Source: Bacillota bacterium (GTDB lineage Bacteria; Bacillota; Clostridia; Oscillospirales; Ruminococcaceae). Taken from it: a stretch of DNA of 8,583 nt. The first letter of the stretch is position 1; the number at the start of each line of letters is the position of its first letter. The DNA lies in NCBI GenBank assembly GCA_023429685.1, contig JAEZDF010000039.1:1-8583 (forward strand). Reading direction: 5' to 3'. The position numbers were made by a program, and so were the translations under genes. A model generated the notes under the pieces. That model was not told the DNA's origin, made no database searches, and saw nothing but the letters and a program-made list of their open reading frames with translations. Below are positions 1-5,889 of the stretch, one piece after another.

Positions 1-433
1 GGCTTCCTTCCTTATTGGGTAGAATCGTAGTGGCAAACGAGAAGCAGAACCCTACCGTTTCGGCCTTGGTGTTTTGGAGCACGGGCTCCATATAATCTAC
101 AATCTTCTCAAAAAACGCATCAATGCCAATGCAGCCCTGCGTGCCCGGCATGGGGTGTTTTGAAAAGTGCGAGATGGTCATGCTGCGGTCTTTGCCGTAC
201 GTTATCACCGCAACCCGAAAGTTTGTGCCGCCCGCGTCCATGACTATTACCTCGCGGTCGCAGGGGATCTCGTCCGCCACGGTGATAAAGGTCGGAATCA
301 TCATCAGCGATGAGGGCAAGCCGGAAAGACCGTTTCTCATCTGAGACAGAAACGCCTCGGTCTCTTTCTTCATATCAATTGTTTCGTAGTGCATGCCGTG
401 CCTGAGTAGAAATTCATTTGTCGTGTTGTGCAT
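1..433 (-). CDS. Hexokinase (eukaryote-type family), N-terminal part, cut by the left window edge
   Basis: This enzyme would phosphorylate glucose or another hexose with ATP in the cytoplasm, the entry step of glycolysis. Only about 144 residues are in the window, out of a usual 430 or so. Residues 65-74 read MDAGGTNFRV, the phosphate-binding loop of the hexokinase/actin fold. It is followed by FSKHPMPGT and, near residue 129, FCFSFATTILPNKEG, which matches the FSFP-type segment of true hexokinases rather than bacterial ROK glucokinases. The N-terminal stretch with GLSG and MIPTFI is also typical of clostridial members. I chose the ATG at 433 because a GGGAAGG lies 13 nt before it. The ATG at 445 is in frame too, but that GGGAAGG then sits only 1 nt away. 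The frame stays open upstream to a stop at 550. A promoter lies at 601-629, leaving a leader of about 150 nt. The family call is firm; the sugar specificity is unknown. Confidence 0.85.
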   Translation of the reverse strand, partial: MHNTTNEFLLRHGMHYETIDMKKETEAFLSQMRNGLSGLPSSLMMIPTFITVADEIPCDREVIVMDAGGTNFRVAVITYGKDRSMTISHFSKHPMPGTQGCIGIDAFFEKIVDYMEPVLQNTKAETVGFCFSFATTILPNKEGS

Positions 434-483
434 AAATGTAACCATGCCTTCCCGGCGTCCGTCGCCGTAAAGGCACGAAACGC

Positions 484-513
484 CATGAAAAATAGTAGTG
501 CGGCTTCGCCGCA
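484..513 (-). terminator. Small GC hairpin with a short T-run in the hexokinase leader
   Basis: On the minus strand TGCGGC-GAA-GCCGCA (513 to 499) forms a perfect 6-bp stem with a 3-nt loop, followed by CTACTATTTTT. It lies downstream of the diguanylate cyclase stop and between the hexokinase promoter and its start codon. It could be a weak terminator for the upstream gene, an attenuator of the hexokinase transcript, or only a stem in the leader. The T-run begins 6 nt after the stem, so strength is doubtful. Confidence 0.3.
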
Positions 514-600
514 GAAGGGGCTTTTTGCCGACATCTTTTTGTACTGTTTAACGTAGGCTTACAACCTGCCCCCATATTAAAAGCTGTCGTACTGTTTACT

Positions 601-629
601 ATCATACCAAAATCAGCGCAGCAGTTCAA
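601..629 (-). promoter_or_regulatory. Sigma-A type promoter for the hexokinase gene
   Basis: On the minus strand there is a -35 TTGAAC (629-624), a 17-bp spacer and a -10 TATGAT (606-601). The expected start of transcription is near 594, giving a leader of about 150-160 nt before the hexokinase start. The threonine operon promoter at 4005-4033 has the same -35 hexamer and the same spacing. A palindromic site abuts this -35 on its upstream side. Confidence 0.7.
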
Positions 630-648
630 TTGCAAACGATTGTTTTTG
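630..648. promoter_or_regulatory. Operator-like site next to the hexokinase promoter, shared with the threonine operon
   Basis: The plus strand reads TTGCAAACGATTGTTTTTG. The stretch 631-650 is an inverted repeat, TGCAAA-N8-TTTGCA, ending directly upstream of the -35. The 19-nt sequence matches 17 of 19 positions of the site at 4044-4062. The first half, TGCAAACG, fits the catabolite-responsive element consensus TGNAARCGNWWWCA, but the second half (ATTGTT) does not. A LacI-family regulator is a plausible binder. A site just upstream of the -35 is where CcpA-type activation is known to act. Confidence 0.5.
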
Positions 649-664
649 CAGCATGAAACGATTG
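634..664. repeat. Direct repeat AAACGATTG, two copies 22 bp apart
   Basis: AAACGATTG occurs at 634-642 and again at 656-664. The copies start 22 bp apart, two helical turns, so they face the same side of the DNA. Both lie just upstream of the hexokinase -35. The first copy is inside the palindromic operator-like site. This looks like paired binding for one regulator. Confidence 0.45.
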
Positions 665-693
665 ATGCAAAATTCCCCGTGAAACAAGGGCTG

Positions 694-2172
694 TCAATCA
701 ATGCTCCCCGTCTGGGGCAAATCGCACCCCGTAATAACCCAGCAGTCTTTACCGCTTCTCTTTGCCTGATACAGCGCCTGATCGGCACGGCTTATTAGCG
801 CATCCCCACTGTCGCTCTCGTTTGCGCACGTCATGCCAAGGCTGACCGTCGCTTTGTACGTTTGGAAAAACGGGTCTTGTCTGACTGCCTCAAAGAACTG
901 TTCCAACGTCTGCTCCACTGTCTGTGTGTCCCCATAGAAATACCCGGCAAATTCATCCCCGCCCCATCGGCAGACCGAGCCGTCTTGATCGAATACATCA
1001 GAGGCAATTCGACCAATGGTTTGCAGCATACGGTCGCCCGCCAAGTGCCCATGGGTGTCGTTTATGTTCTTAAAGTCGTCAATATCAAACACGAAGGCGT
1101 TTAGCGACCTTAGCTCCGAAACCTCGCTAACCGCTTTTAATATACTTCGATTAAACCCCCGTCGATTGGGCAACCCGGTTAACTGGTCCGTGCGCATAAG
1201 TCGAAGCAACAATCGGTCGTTTTTCTTGATGATTCCATTGGTAATGATCAGCACAAACAGAACAACCAACACATAGGTAACTGCATCCCTTGCCGTTTGC
1301 GCGTACATCGACTTTGCAAGTACCGACGTGTCCTTCTTAACCAGCAGATACCAGTTGAGTTCCTCTACATACCGCACGATGTAGTATCCATGAAACGACC
1401 GCTCCTGAAATTGGAACACCTGCAATGTATCGTGGTTTGTAATAATGCTTCGCCTATTCTCACTCAAGATGTGCGAAGCAAACACGTTCTCGGTACTAAT
1501 ACCCTCTATGCTTGTATCAACCTGCACGGTTCCGTCTGCCCCAAACAGCAGTGCTTCCAGATCGTATTCCTCTTCAAAGGTTCTTAGTAGGTTCTGTACC
1601 TGATCCATCTGCAACCCAACGCCGGTAACGCCCATGAACTGCCCGCTTTCATCTGTGACACGGCAGTTGACAAAGACAGAAAGATGCTGTTGGTTTACTT
1701 CGTCGGTGTCTACGTCCAGCGCGTAAATAAGACCGCTGTCCACAAAGTTGTAATACCATATGTCATGGTCGTCGGACTCGCTAATGACCTTGTTTAGTCC
1801 ATTGAAATGGTAATAATTCTTGGTGTTGTCAGAGACCAAAAATACGGAATCGTAATCGTATTTTCCCTTAAACCCCAGCAAATACTGACGAAGCTGCTCC
1901 TGATGCTCAGGCGTGTTGTTCGTGCGTTCTAGACGCAACCATTCTTTCAAAAAGCTGTCGTTTGCCATCGTCAGCGAGACAAAGATGGGCTTAGTAATCT
2001 CATTTCGGATATCCGAATAGATATTCGTGGATGTCAATTTAGAAATGTTAACAATGTCGTTGTCGATGATCTTACTGTAAGTACTATAGCTGGTAAGCGC
2101 CATTGCGGCAAACCCCACCAATATAATCAAACAGATTAAAATATTCACTTTCAACCTGAATTTGCGATCCAT
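694..2172 (-). CDS. Membrane-bound diguanylate cyclase with extracellular Cache sensor domain
   Basis: This protein joins two GTP into cyclic di-GMP in response to an extracellular ligand. The 492 residues show a transmembrane helix at about 9-30, an extracytoplasmic Cache domain at about 32-290 (with FVNCRVTDESGQFMGVTGVG, typical of dCache), a second helix at about 298-314, and a GGDEF domain from MRTDQLTGLPNRRGF (326) to the end. The metal-binding segment FDIDDFKNINDTHGH and the signature WGGDEF (404-408) are intact, so it should be active. The inhibitory I-site RxxD is absent: the equivalent residues are DQDG, so product feedback through that site is unlikely. I chose the ATG at 2172 because GAGGTG (2183-2178) precedes it by 5 nt and the helix follows at once. 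An in-frame ATG at 2202 has no such site. The ligand is unknown; periplasmic sensing is a family inference. Confidence 0.9.
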   Translation of the reverse strand: MDRKFRLKVNILICLIILVGFAAMALTSYSTYSKIIDNDIVNISKLTSTNIYSDIRNEITKPIFVSLTMANDSFLKEWLRLERTNNTPEHQEQLRQYLLGFKGKYDYDSVFLVSDNTKNYYHFNGLNKVISESDDHDIWYYNFVDSGLIYALDVDTDEVNQQHLSVFVNCRVTDESGQFMGVTGVGLQMDQVQNLLRTFEEEYDLEALLFGADGTVQVDTSIEGISTENVFASHILSENRRSIITNHDTLQVFQFQERSFHGYYIVRYVEELNWYLLVKKDTSVLAKSMYAQTARDAVTYVLVVLFVLIITNGIIKKNDRLLLRLMRTDQLTGLPNRRGFNRSILKAVSEVSELRSLNAFVFDIDDFKNINDTHGHLAGDRMLQTIGRIASDVFDQDGSVCRWGGDEFAGYFYGDTQTVEQTLEQFFEAVRQDPFFQTYKATVSLGMTCANESDSGDALISRADQALYQAKRSGKDCWVITGCDLPQTGSID

Positions 2173-2457
2173 ATACACACCTCGGCAGTAATCCTTGTCC
2201 AACTAAAAAGCCAAAATATTACGTCAATTTTATATTACCTCCGACATAAAAGCAAGTAAATATGGGTTATCCGTCAAAAAATTACTGTTAACAACTCACT
2301 CTTTTTCACAGAGCTGTTTGCCGGCACCCAAAACACACGGGGGTGGTTAACGAATTACAGAAAGTGAGAAGGCGCCTTTACTTGCGTAAAAGCGCCTTCT
2401 TAGCCAGTTTGAGAGCAGGATAAATTCCCCCGCACAATATTTGATTCGAAAACGGTG
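2173..2457. other. Intergenic region between the YtvI-like gene and the diguanylate cyclase
   Basis: No gene is seen here. It holds a long hairpin (2367-2400), a CACCC/GGGTG pair around 2326-2346, and an AT-rich stretch at about 2203-2290 where the cyclase promoter should be. On the minus strand TTGACG occurs twice there (about 2267-2272 and 2222-2227), but no -10 at 16-18 bp is convincing. I saw no cyclic di-GMP riboswitch core. Confidence 0.4.
2367..2400. terminator. Strong hairpin after the YtvI-like gene, terminator-like
   Basis: AGAAGGCGC (2367-2375) pairs perfectly with GCGCCTTCT (2392-2400). After one mismatch the stem continues with TTTAC/GTAAA around a TTGC loop, 14 bp in all. It lies about 60 nt past the minus-strand stop at 2458 and would separate that gene from the diguanylate cyclase. 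Neither side carries a clean T-run: the minus strand continues CACTTTCTG and the plus strand TAGCC. Intrinsic termination is therefore probable but not certain. Confidence 0.5.
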
Positions 2458-3531
2458 CTAGCTTTTCCAGAACCGAATCTTGCCGCTTTCCTGAAAGTTA
2501 ATGGCGACCATCAGGAGCACGGGCAGGCTAATCATACCAAGAAAACCGAAGTTTACAAGCCCGACATACATGCTCATCAGCGTAAGCAGAGGATTAAGCC
2601 CTAAGCTCTGCCCCACGATACGCGGCTCGATGATGTTGCGAATGACGGTGATGATTACATACATAATCAAAAGACCAATTGCTAGGCTGTAGTTGCCCTT
2701 GATGGTCTCTATAATAATCCACGGAATGACGATGCCTCCAGTGCCAAGCACGGGGAAAATATCCACTAAGGCGATAAGCAGTGCGACGAGGATGGAGTTT
2801 TCCACCCGCAGAACGGTAAGCCCAATCGACAGCTCCACAAAGGTAACGGACATGATTATCGCATACGCACGAATGTACTTTAGTACGGTGTCGGTAACAT
2901 AGCTCTTGGCGTCATACAGCCAGCCAATGTATTTGGCAGGCAGCTGCTTAACAATAAACCCGCGGATACGCCCAAAATCAAGGCTAATAAAAACCGAGGA
3001 CATAACGGCAAAAAGAAGTGCGAGTAAAAAGGACGGTACCCGTGTGGACACATGCGCAATCCACGTTACTGCTGATTTGGAGGTGTTGATGATAAAATCC
3101 TTCAGCGCGTTTGTCACGCTGTCTAACGTATCGGATATGGTGGGAGATAACCCCGAAAAAAACTCCCCCGTCATATCGTTAATCTTAACCAATGCGGGCT
3201 CAAAGCTGTTGGTGTAGGCGCTCGGCAGCATCTCAAACAGCTGCATCACCCCAACGACGATGCGCGCACCAATCAACCACAACAACACGCCCAAAACGCC
3301 GTATGCGAGCATGATAACAACGATTGCCCACACCTTTCGGCTGCCCTTTAAGCGTCGATGCAAAAACTCGACTATCGGTTTTAGACTGTAAGCAATCAAA
3401 AAGCCGATTAGAAACGGCATAACCCAAACCGCTACGTATTTTAGGCAAAGGAATACCAGCGCAAGGATGACAGCCCAGTAAACGACGTTGATAATAAATG
3501 CGCGTCGTCGTTGAACCTTGTCAATATTCAT
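2458..3531 (-). CDS. YtvI-like / AI-2E (UPF0118) family membrane protein
   Basis: This is a polytopic membrane protein of the AI-2E transporter family, 357 residues, close to the usual 350-370. It has paired helices at about 13-31 and 33-53, one at 68-91, a soluble segment at about 92-160, then helices near 162-184, 222-242, 245-262, 281-300 and 312-345. The stretch ALVDIFPVLGTGGIVIPW (254-271) and the segment EPRIVGQSLGLNPLLTLM (302-319) match family signatures. The GTG-IPW form resembles the sporulation protein YtvI of Bacillus and clostridia, but a sporulation role cannot be shown here. The ATG at 3531 is preferred because AGGA lies 7 nt before it and the next residues are a normal basic N-terminus. 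The upstream in-frame ATG at 3576 has no ribosome site. Transcription is likely from the promoter at 3684-3712. Confidence 0.85.
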   Translation of the reverse strand: MNIDKVQRRRAFIINVVYWAVILALVFLCLKYVAVWVMPFLIGFLIAYSLKPIVEFLHRRLKGSRKVWAIVVIMLAYGVLGVLLWLIGARIVVGVMQLFEMLPSAYTNSFEPALVKINDMTGEFFSGLSPTISDTLDSVTNALKDFIINTSKSAVTWIAHVSTRVPSFLLALLFAVMSSVFISLDFGRIRGFIVKQLPAKYIGWLYDAKSYVTDTVLKYIRAYAIIMSVTFVELSIGLTVLRVENSILVALLIALVDIFPVLGTGGIVIPWIIIETIKGNYSLAIGLLIMYVIITVIRNIIEPRIVGQSLGLNPLLTLMSMYVGLVNFGFLGMISLPVLLMVAINFQESGKIRFWKS

Positions 3532-3593
3532 AGTGCAGTCCTGTCCTTTCTTTGCAAAATCATCACAGCATTGCATACCGTTTGATTTTTCGC

Positions 3594-3626
3594 CGTTTAC
3601 AGAGGGGTTTTCTGCATCTGTAAACG
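3594..3626. repeat. Perfect 10-bp inverted repeat in the leader of the YtvI-like gene
   Basis: CGTTTACAGA (3594-3603) and TCTGTAAACG (3617-3626) are exact reverse complements separated by 13 nt. They lie between the minus-strand promoter and the start codon at 3531, so the transcript should carry a stable stem about 60 nt before the start. The minus strand continues GCGAAAAATC, with no T-run, so it is not an obvious terminator. It could be an RNA structure or a DNA operator. Confidence 0.5.
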
Positions 3627-3683
3627 CTGCTCTGTGTTTTTATGGTGATAATATTCTGCATCGTCCTTTTTATCTTTATATTC

Positions 3684-3712
3684 ATACTACCGTGGTAACA
3701 AATCGAAATCAA
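3684..3712 (-). promoter_or_regulatory. Promoter of the YtvI-like gene with a palindrome across its spacer
   Basis: On the minus strand there is a -35 TTGATT (3712-3707), a 17-bp spacer and a -10 TAGTAT (3689-3684). Transcription would begin near 3677 and leave a leader of about 146 nt. The plus-strand palindrome TACCGTGGTA (3688-3697) overlaps the spacer and the upstream edge of the -10, a position suited to a repressor. Confidence 0.55.
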
Positions 3713-3918
3713 GTTAAATGTATGAATTTTAGCTATATCTTCAATAAAATAAAAGTCTGATTCTCCCGTAAGCAGATTATTAGTAGCCTTTTCGTTATAA
3801 CGGAAAGCCGCAAATTTTTATAAGGGAAATAAAGCCGAGGGCATTTTAGCCAGGTCATACAAAAAAGCAATGCAACCTGCACAAAACAATGATATATATT
3901 GCCATAAAACAAAGAATT

Positions 3919-3932
3919 TGCAAGCGATTTAA
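3919..3932 (+). promoter_or_regulatory. Candidate catabolite-responsive (cre) element
   Basis: TGCAAGCGATTTAA agrees with the Gram-positive cre consensus TGNAARCGNWWWCA at 13 of 14 positions; only the C at position 13 differs. It lies about 75-85 bp upstream of the threonine operon -35. It belongs to the same sequence class as the sites at 631-644, 4048-4061 (minus strand) and 8244-8257. Confidence 0.4.
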
Positions 3933-3964
3933 AGCAACAGTGAACTAATCGTAAAAATTGAGGG

Positions 3965-3979
3965 TTAAACCGCGTTTAA
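3965..3979. repeat. Inverted repeat upstream of the threonine operon promoter
   Basis: TTAAAC-CGC-GTTTAA is a perfect 6-bp inverted repeat with a 3-bp centre, ending 25 bp before the -35 hexamer at 4005. The position suits a regulator binding site. No T-run follows, so it is not a terminator. Confidence 0.35.
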
Positions 3980-4004
3980 AGCCGTATTTCAGAAAGATTC
4001 TGGA

Positions 4005-4033
4005 TTGAACAATCGTAAGGGTCATGGTATAGT
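4005..4033 (+). promoter_or_regulatory. Sigma-A type promoter of the ACT-hom-thrB operon
   Basis: The -35 TTGAAC (4005-4010), a 17-bp spacer and the -10 TATAGT (4028-4033) predict a start near 4040. The leader to the ATG at 4148 is then about 108 nt. The -35 and spacing are identical to the hexokinase promoter. AACAATCG at 4008-4015 overlaps the -35 and repeats at 4048-4055 inside the downstream operator-like site. Confidence 0.7.
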
Positions 4034-4043
4034 GTATTTCATT

Positions 4044-4062
4044 CGAAAACAATCGTTTTCAA
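4044..4062. promoter_or_regulatory. Operator-like palindrome just downstream of the threonine operon promoter
   Basis: CGAAAACAATCGTTTTCAA contains the inverted repeat GAAAAC-AATC-GTTTTC (4045-4060) and covers roughly +5 to +23 of the transcript. Its reverse complement matches 17 of 19 positions of the site at 630-648 beside the hexokinase promoter. A site here would normally serve repression by roadblock or promoter occlusion. As RNA it would form a short hairpin at the 5' end of the leader. The AAACGATT core is of the LacI/CcpA type. Confidence 0.5.
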
Positions 4063-4081
4063 TACGAGTACTGAAACGGTA

Positions 4082-4147
4082 CCTCCCGTTAGATAAACAG
4101 CGGGGGCGATGCTGCTTTCACTTACGATAAGGGGGGCTGCAGGGCAT
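4082..4147 (+). promoter_or_regulatory. Structured leader with alternative pairing over the ribosome site
   Basis: CTCCCG (4083-4088) can pair with CGGGGG (4101-4106) around a 12-nt loop. The same CCTCCC (4082-4087) can instead pair with the G-run of the ribosome site AAGGGGGG (4129-4136). A third stem, ATGC/TGC (4109-4115) with GCA/GCAT (4139-4147, two bases bulged), closes around the ribosome site. These mutually exclusive pairings could control translation of the ACT gene. I see no T-box, lysine riboswitch or leader peptide rich in threonine codons. Confidence 0.3.
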
Positions 4148-4582
4148 ATGACGAGATATCTGCTGGTAGACACCAACGTTTTGCCTGATGTGTTTGCAAA
4201 GGTAGTAAGCGCAAAGGCGCTTTTGGCAAACGGCAGTGCCAAGACCGCGTCGCAGGCGGCGCAGATGGCTGGGGTTTCGCGCAGTGCCTTTTATAAATAC
4301 AAGGACTGCGTGTTTGCGCAGAGCGCATCCCAAAAAGGTAGTATGCTTACCCTGACCGCAACGTTGCGGGATGAACCGGGCGTACTCTCCCGCTTAATCG
4401 GCGAGTTGTACGGCGCAGGTGTGAATATCCTGACGATTAACCAGAACATTCCCGTTGACGGCGTGGCGCTGGTATCGGTCTCTGCGCGGGGCGATGCATT
4501 GCGCATGGAGCTGGGCGACCTGCTTGCACATCTGAAATCGGTGCAGGGCATTGTGGATGTAAAACTGATTGCCGGCGGGTAA
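4148..4582 (+). CDS. Stand-alone ACT-domain protein, PheB/UPF0735 family
   Basis: This small cytoplasmic protein is a likely amino-acid sensing regulator. It has 144 residues, close to the usual 145-150 of the PheB (UPF0735) family. Residues 1-20, with VDTNVLPDVF, and 33-56, with AGVSRSAFYKYKDCVF, are the family signature. The second stretch looks like a helix-turn-helix. Residues 66-144 form an ACT domain with the ligand-loop segment RDEPGVLSRLIGELYGAGVNILTINQ. In Bacillus the homologue sits beside pheA; here it leads hom-thrB, which suggests threonine or homoserine sensing by inference. I chose the ATG at 4148 because the family's N-terminus begins there and AAGGGGGG lies 11 nt before it. 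The in-frame ATG at 4109 adds 13 residues that do not look like the family. It ends 68 nt before hom. Confidence 0.85.
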   Translation: MTRYLLVDTNVLPDVFAKVVSAKALLANGSAKTASQAAQMAGVSRSAFYKYKDCVFAQSASQKGSMLTLTATLRDEPGVLSRLIGELYGAGVNILTINQNIPVDGVALVSVSARGDALRMELGDLLAHLKSVQGIVDVKLIAGG

Positions 4583-4650
4583 CGCACAAACAAGGCAACC
4601 AAGCAAACAGTAAAATAGATAGCAAATGAACTTGAAGGGGACGATGACAT

Positions 4651-5889
4651 ATGGCAAACATTGCGCTGCTCGGTCACGGCGTAGTTGGTTCGGGCGTAGC
4701 GGAGGTTTTGCTCAAAAACAAGCAGTCGCTGGAGGCGAAGCTGGGGGAGGAAATTCACCTTGCGCATATCCTCGACCTGCGTGAGTTTGACGTTCCATAT
4801 AAACAACGATTCACTAAGGACTTTGACGTCATTTTAAACGACAAATCGGTGGATATTGTCGTTGAGGTTATGGGCGGGCTAAACCCCGCGTACGATTTTG
4901 TTAAGGCAAGCCTTGTAAATGGCAAAAGTGTTGTAACGTCAAACAAAGAGCTTGTGGCATCAAAGGGTGCCGAGCTTTTGCACCTGGCGCGGGAAAACAA
5001 TGTAAACTTCCTGTTTGAGGCGAGTGTGGGCGGCGGTATCCCTATCATCCGCCCGATGCACCAGTGCCTTGCCGCCAATGAAATTAAAGAGGTTGCGGGC
5101 ATCCTAAACGGTACAACCAACTTTATCTTAACCAAGATGATCCGCGAGCAGACCTCGTTTGTCGACGCGCTCTCTCTTGCGCAGTCGTTGGGCTACGCCG
5201 AGCGTGACCCGTCTGCCGATGTAGACGGACACGATGCCTGCCGCAAAATCTGCATCCTCGCTTCCCTTGCGTACGGCAAGCACGTCTATCCCGCACAGGT
5301 CAAAACCGAGGGGATTACGGCAATCACCCTTGCCGACGTGGCGTACGCCGAGAGCGCGGGCTGCGTGATTAAGCTGATTGGACGCTGCAAAAAGCTTGAA
5401 AACGGCAAGCTTGAGATTATGGTCAGCCCTGCCCTGCTGCCCCGTGAAAGCCAGCTTGGTGGCGTGGACGATGTATTCAACGGCATCCTCGTGCGCGGCG
5501 ACGCGACGGGCGATGTAGTGTTCTACGGTAAGGGCGCGGGCAAGCTGCCCACCGCAAGCGCGGTTGTCGCCGATATTATTGACGAGATTAAGCACAAAGA
5601 TACCATCCGCACCCTGTACTGGGAGGACGGCGAGGACAGCTATGTGCAGGACAGCGCAGACTACCGCACACGATTGTACCTGTGCCTGAAGGCGGATGAT
5701 CAGGGCGCGGCGCTTGCGGCAGCCGGTAAGCTGTACGGCGAAGTAACGCCCCTTGCGCGCAATGCCTCGGCGGGAGAATGCGCGTTTATAACGCCCGAGC
5801 GCAGTGAGCGGGAGCATTCGCAGATAAAGCAGGAGCTTTCCGACGCAGGGTATCCCCTTATTTCAAGCATACGGATGCTCGACTATTAA
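4651..5889 (+). CDS. hom: Homoserine dehydrogenase
   Basis: It reduces aspartate semialdehyde to homoserine with NAD(P)H, the branch step towards threonine and methionine. The 412 residues start with the nucleotide-binding GHGVVGSG (8-15), then VVTSNKELVA, EASVGGGIPII and GILNGTTNFIL. The catalytic block DPSADVDGHDACRK (186-199) supplies the usual acidic residue and K199. The C-terminal segment, about 335-412, takes the place of the family's ACT domain but is degenerate: where DRPGVLA is expected it reads KADDQGAALAAAGKLYGEV. This form is known to me from other clostridial enzymes, and direct threonine inhibition through it is uncertain. AAGGGG (4635-4640) lies 10 nt before the ATG. thrB follows after 24 nt, so the two are co-transcribed. 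Confidence 0.95.
   Translation: MANIALLGHGVVGSGVAEVLLKNKQSLEAKLGEEIHLAHILDLREFDVPYKQRFTKDFDVILNDKSVDIVVEVMGGLNPAYDFVKASLVNGKSVVTSNKELVASKGAELLHLARENNVNFLFEASVGGGIPIIRPMHQCLAANEIKEVAGILNGTTNFILTKMIREQTSFVDALSLAQSLGYAERDPSADVDGHDACRKICILASLAYGKHVYPAQVKTEGITAITLADVAYAESAGCVIKLIGRCKKLENGKLEIMVSPALLPRESQLGGVDDVFNGILVRGDATGDVVFYGKGAGKLPTASAVVADIIDEIKHKDTIRTLYWEDGEDSYVQDSADYRTRLYLCLKADDQGAALAAAGKLYGEVTPLARNASAGECAFITPERSEREHSQIKQELSDAGYPLISSIRMLDY

Larger units (their letters stand above)
3713..4004. other. AT-rich divergent intergenic region, no gene
   Basis: I see no coding frame with a ribosome site here. It holds a 20-bp palindrome at 3788-3807 (CTTTTCGTTA / TAACGGAAAG, one G-T pair, no loop), a cre-like site at 3919-3932 and an inverted repeat at 3965-3979. 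GAACTAATCGTAA near 3942-3954 resembles GAACAATCGTAA at the threonine promoter (4007-4018). Confidence 0.5.
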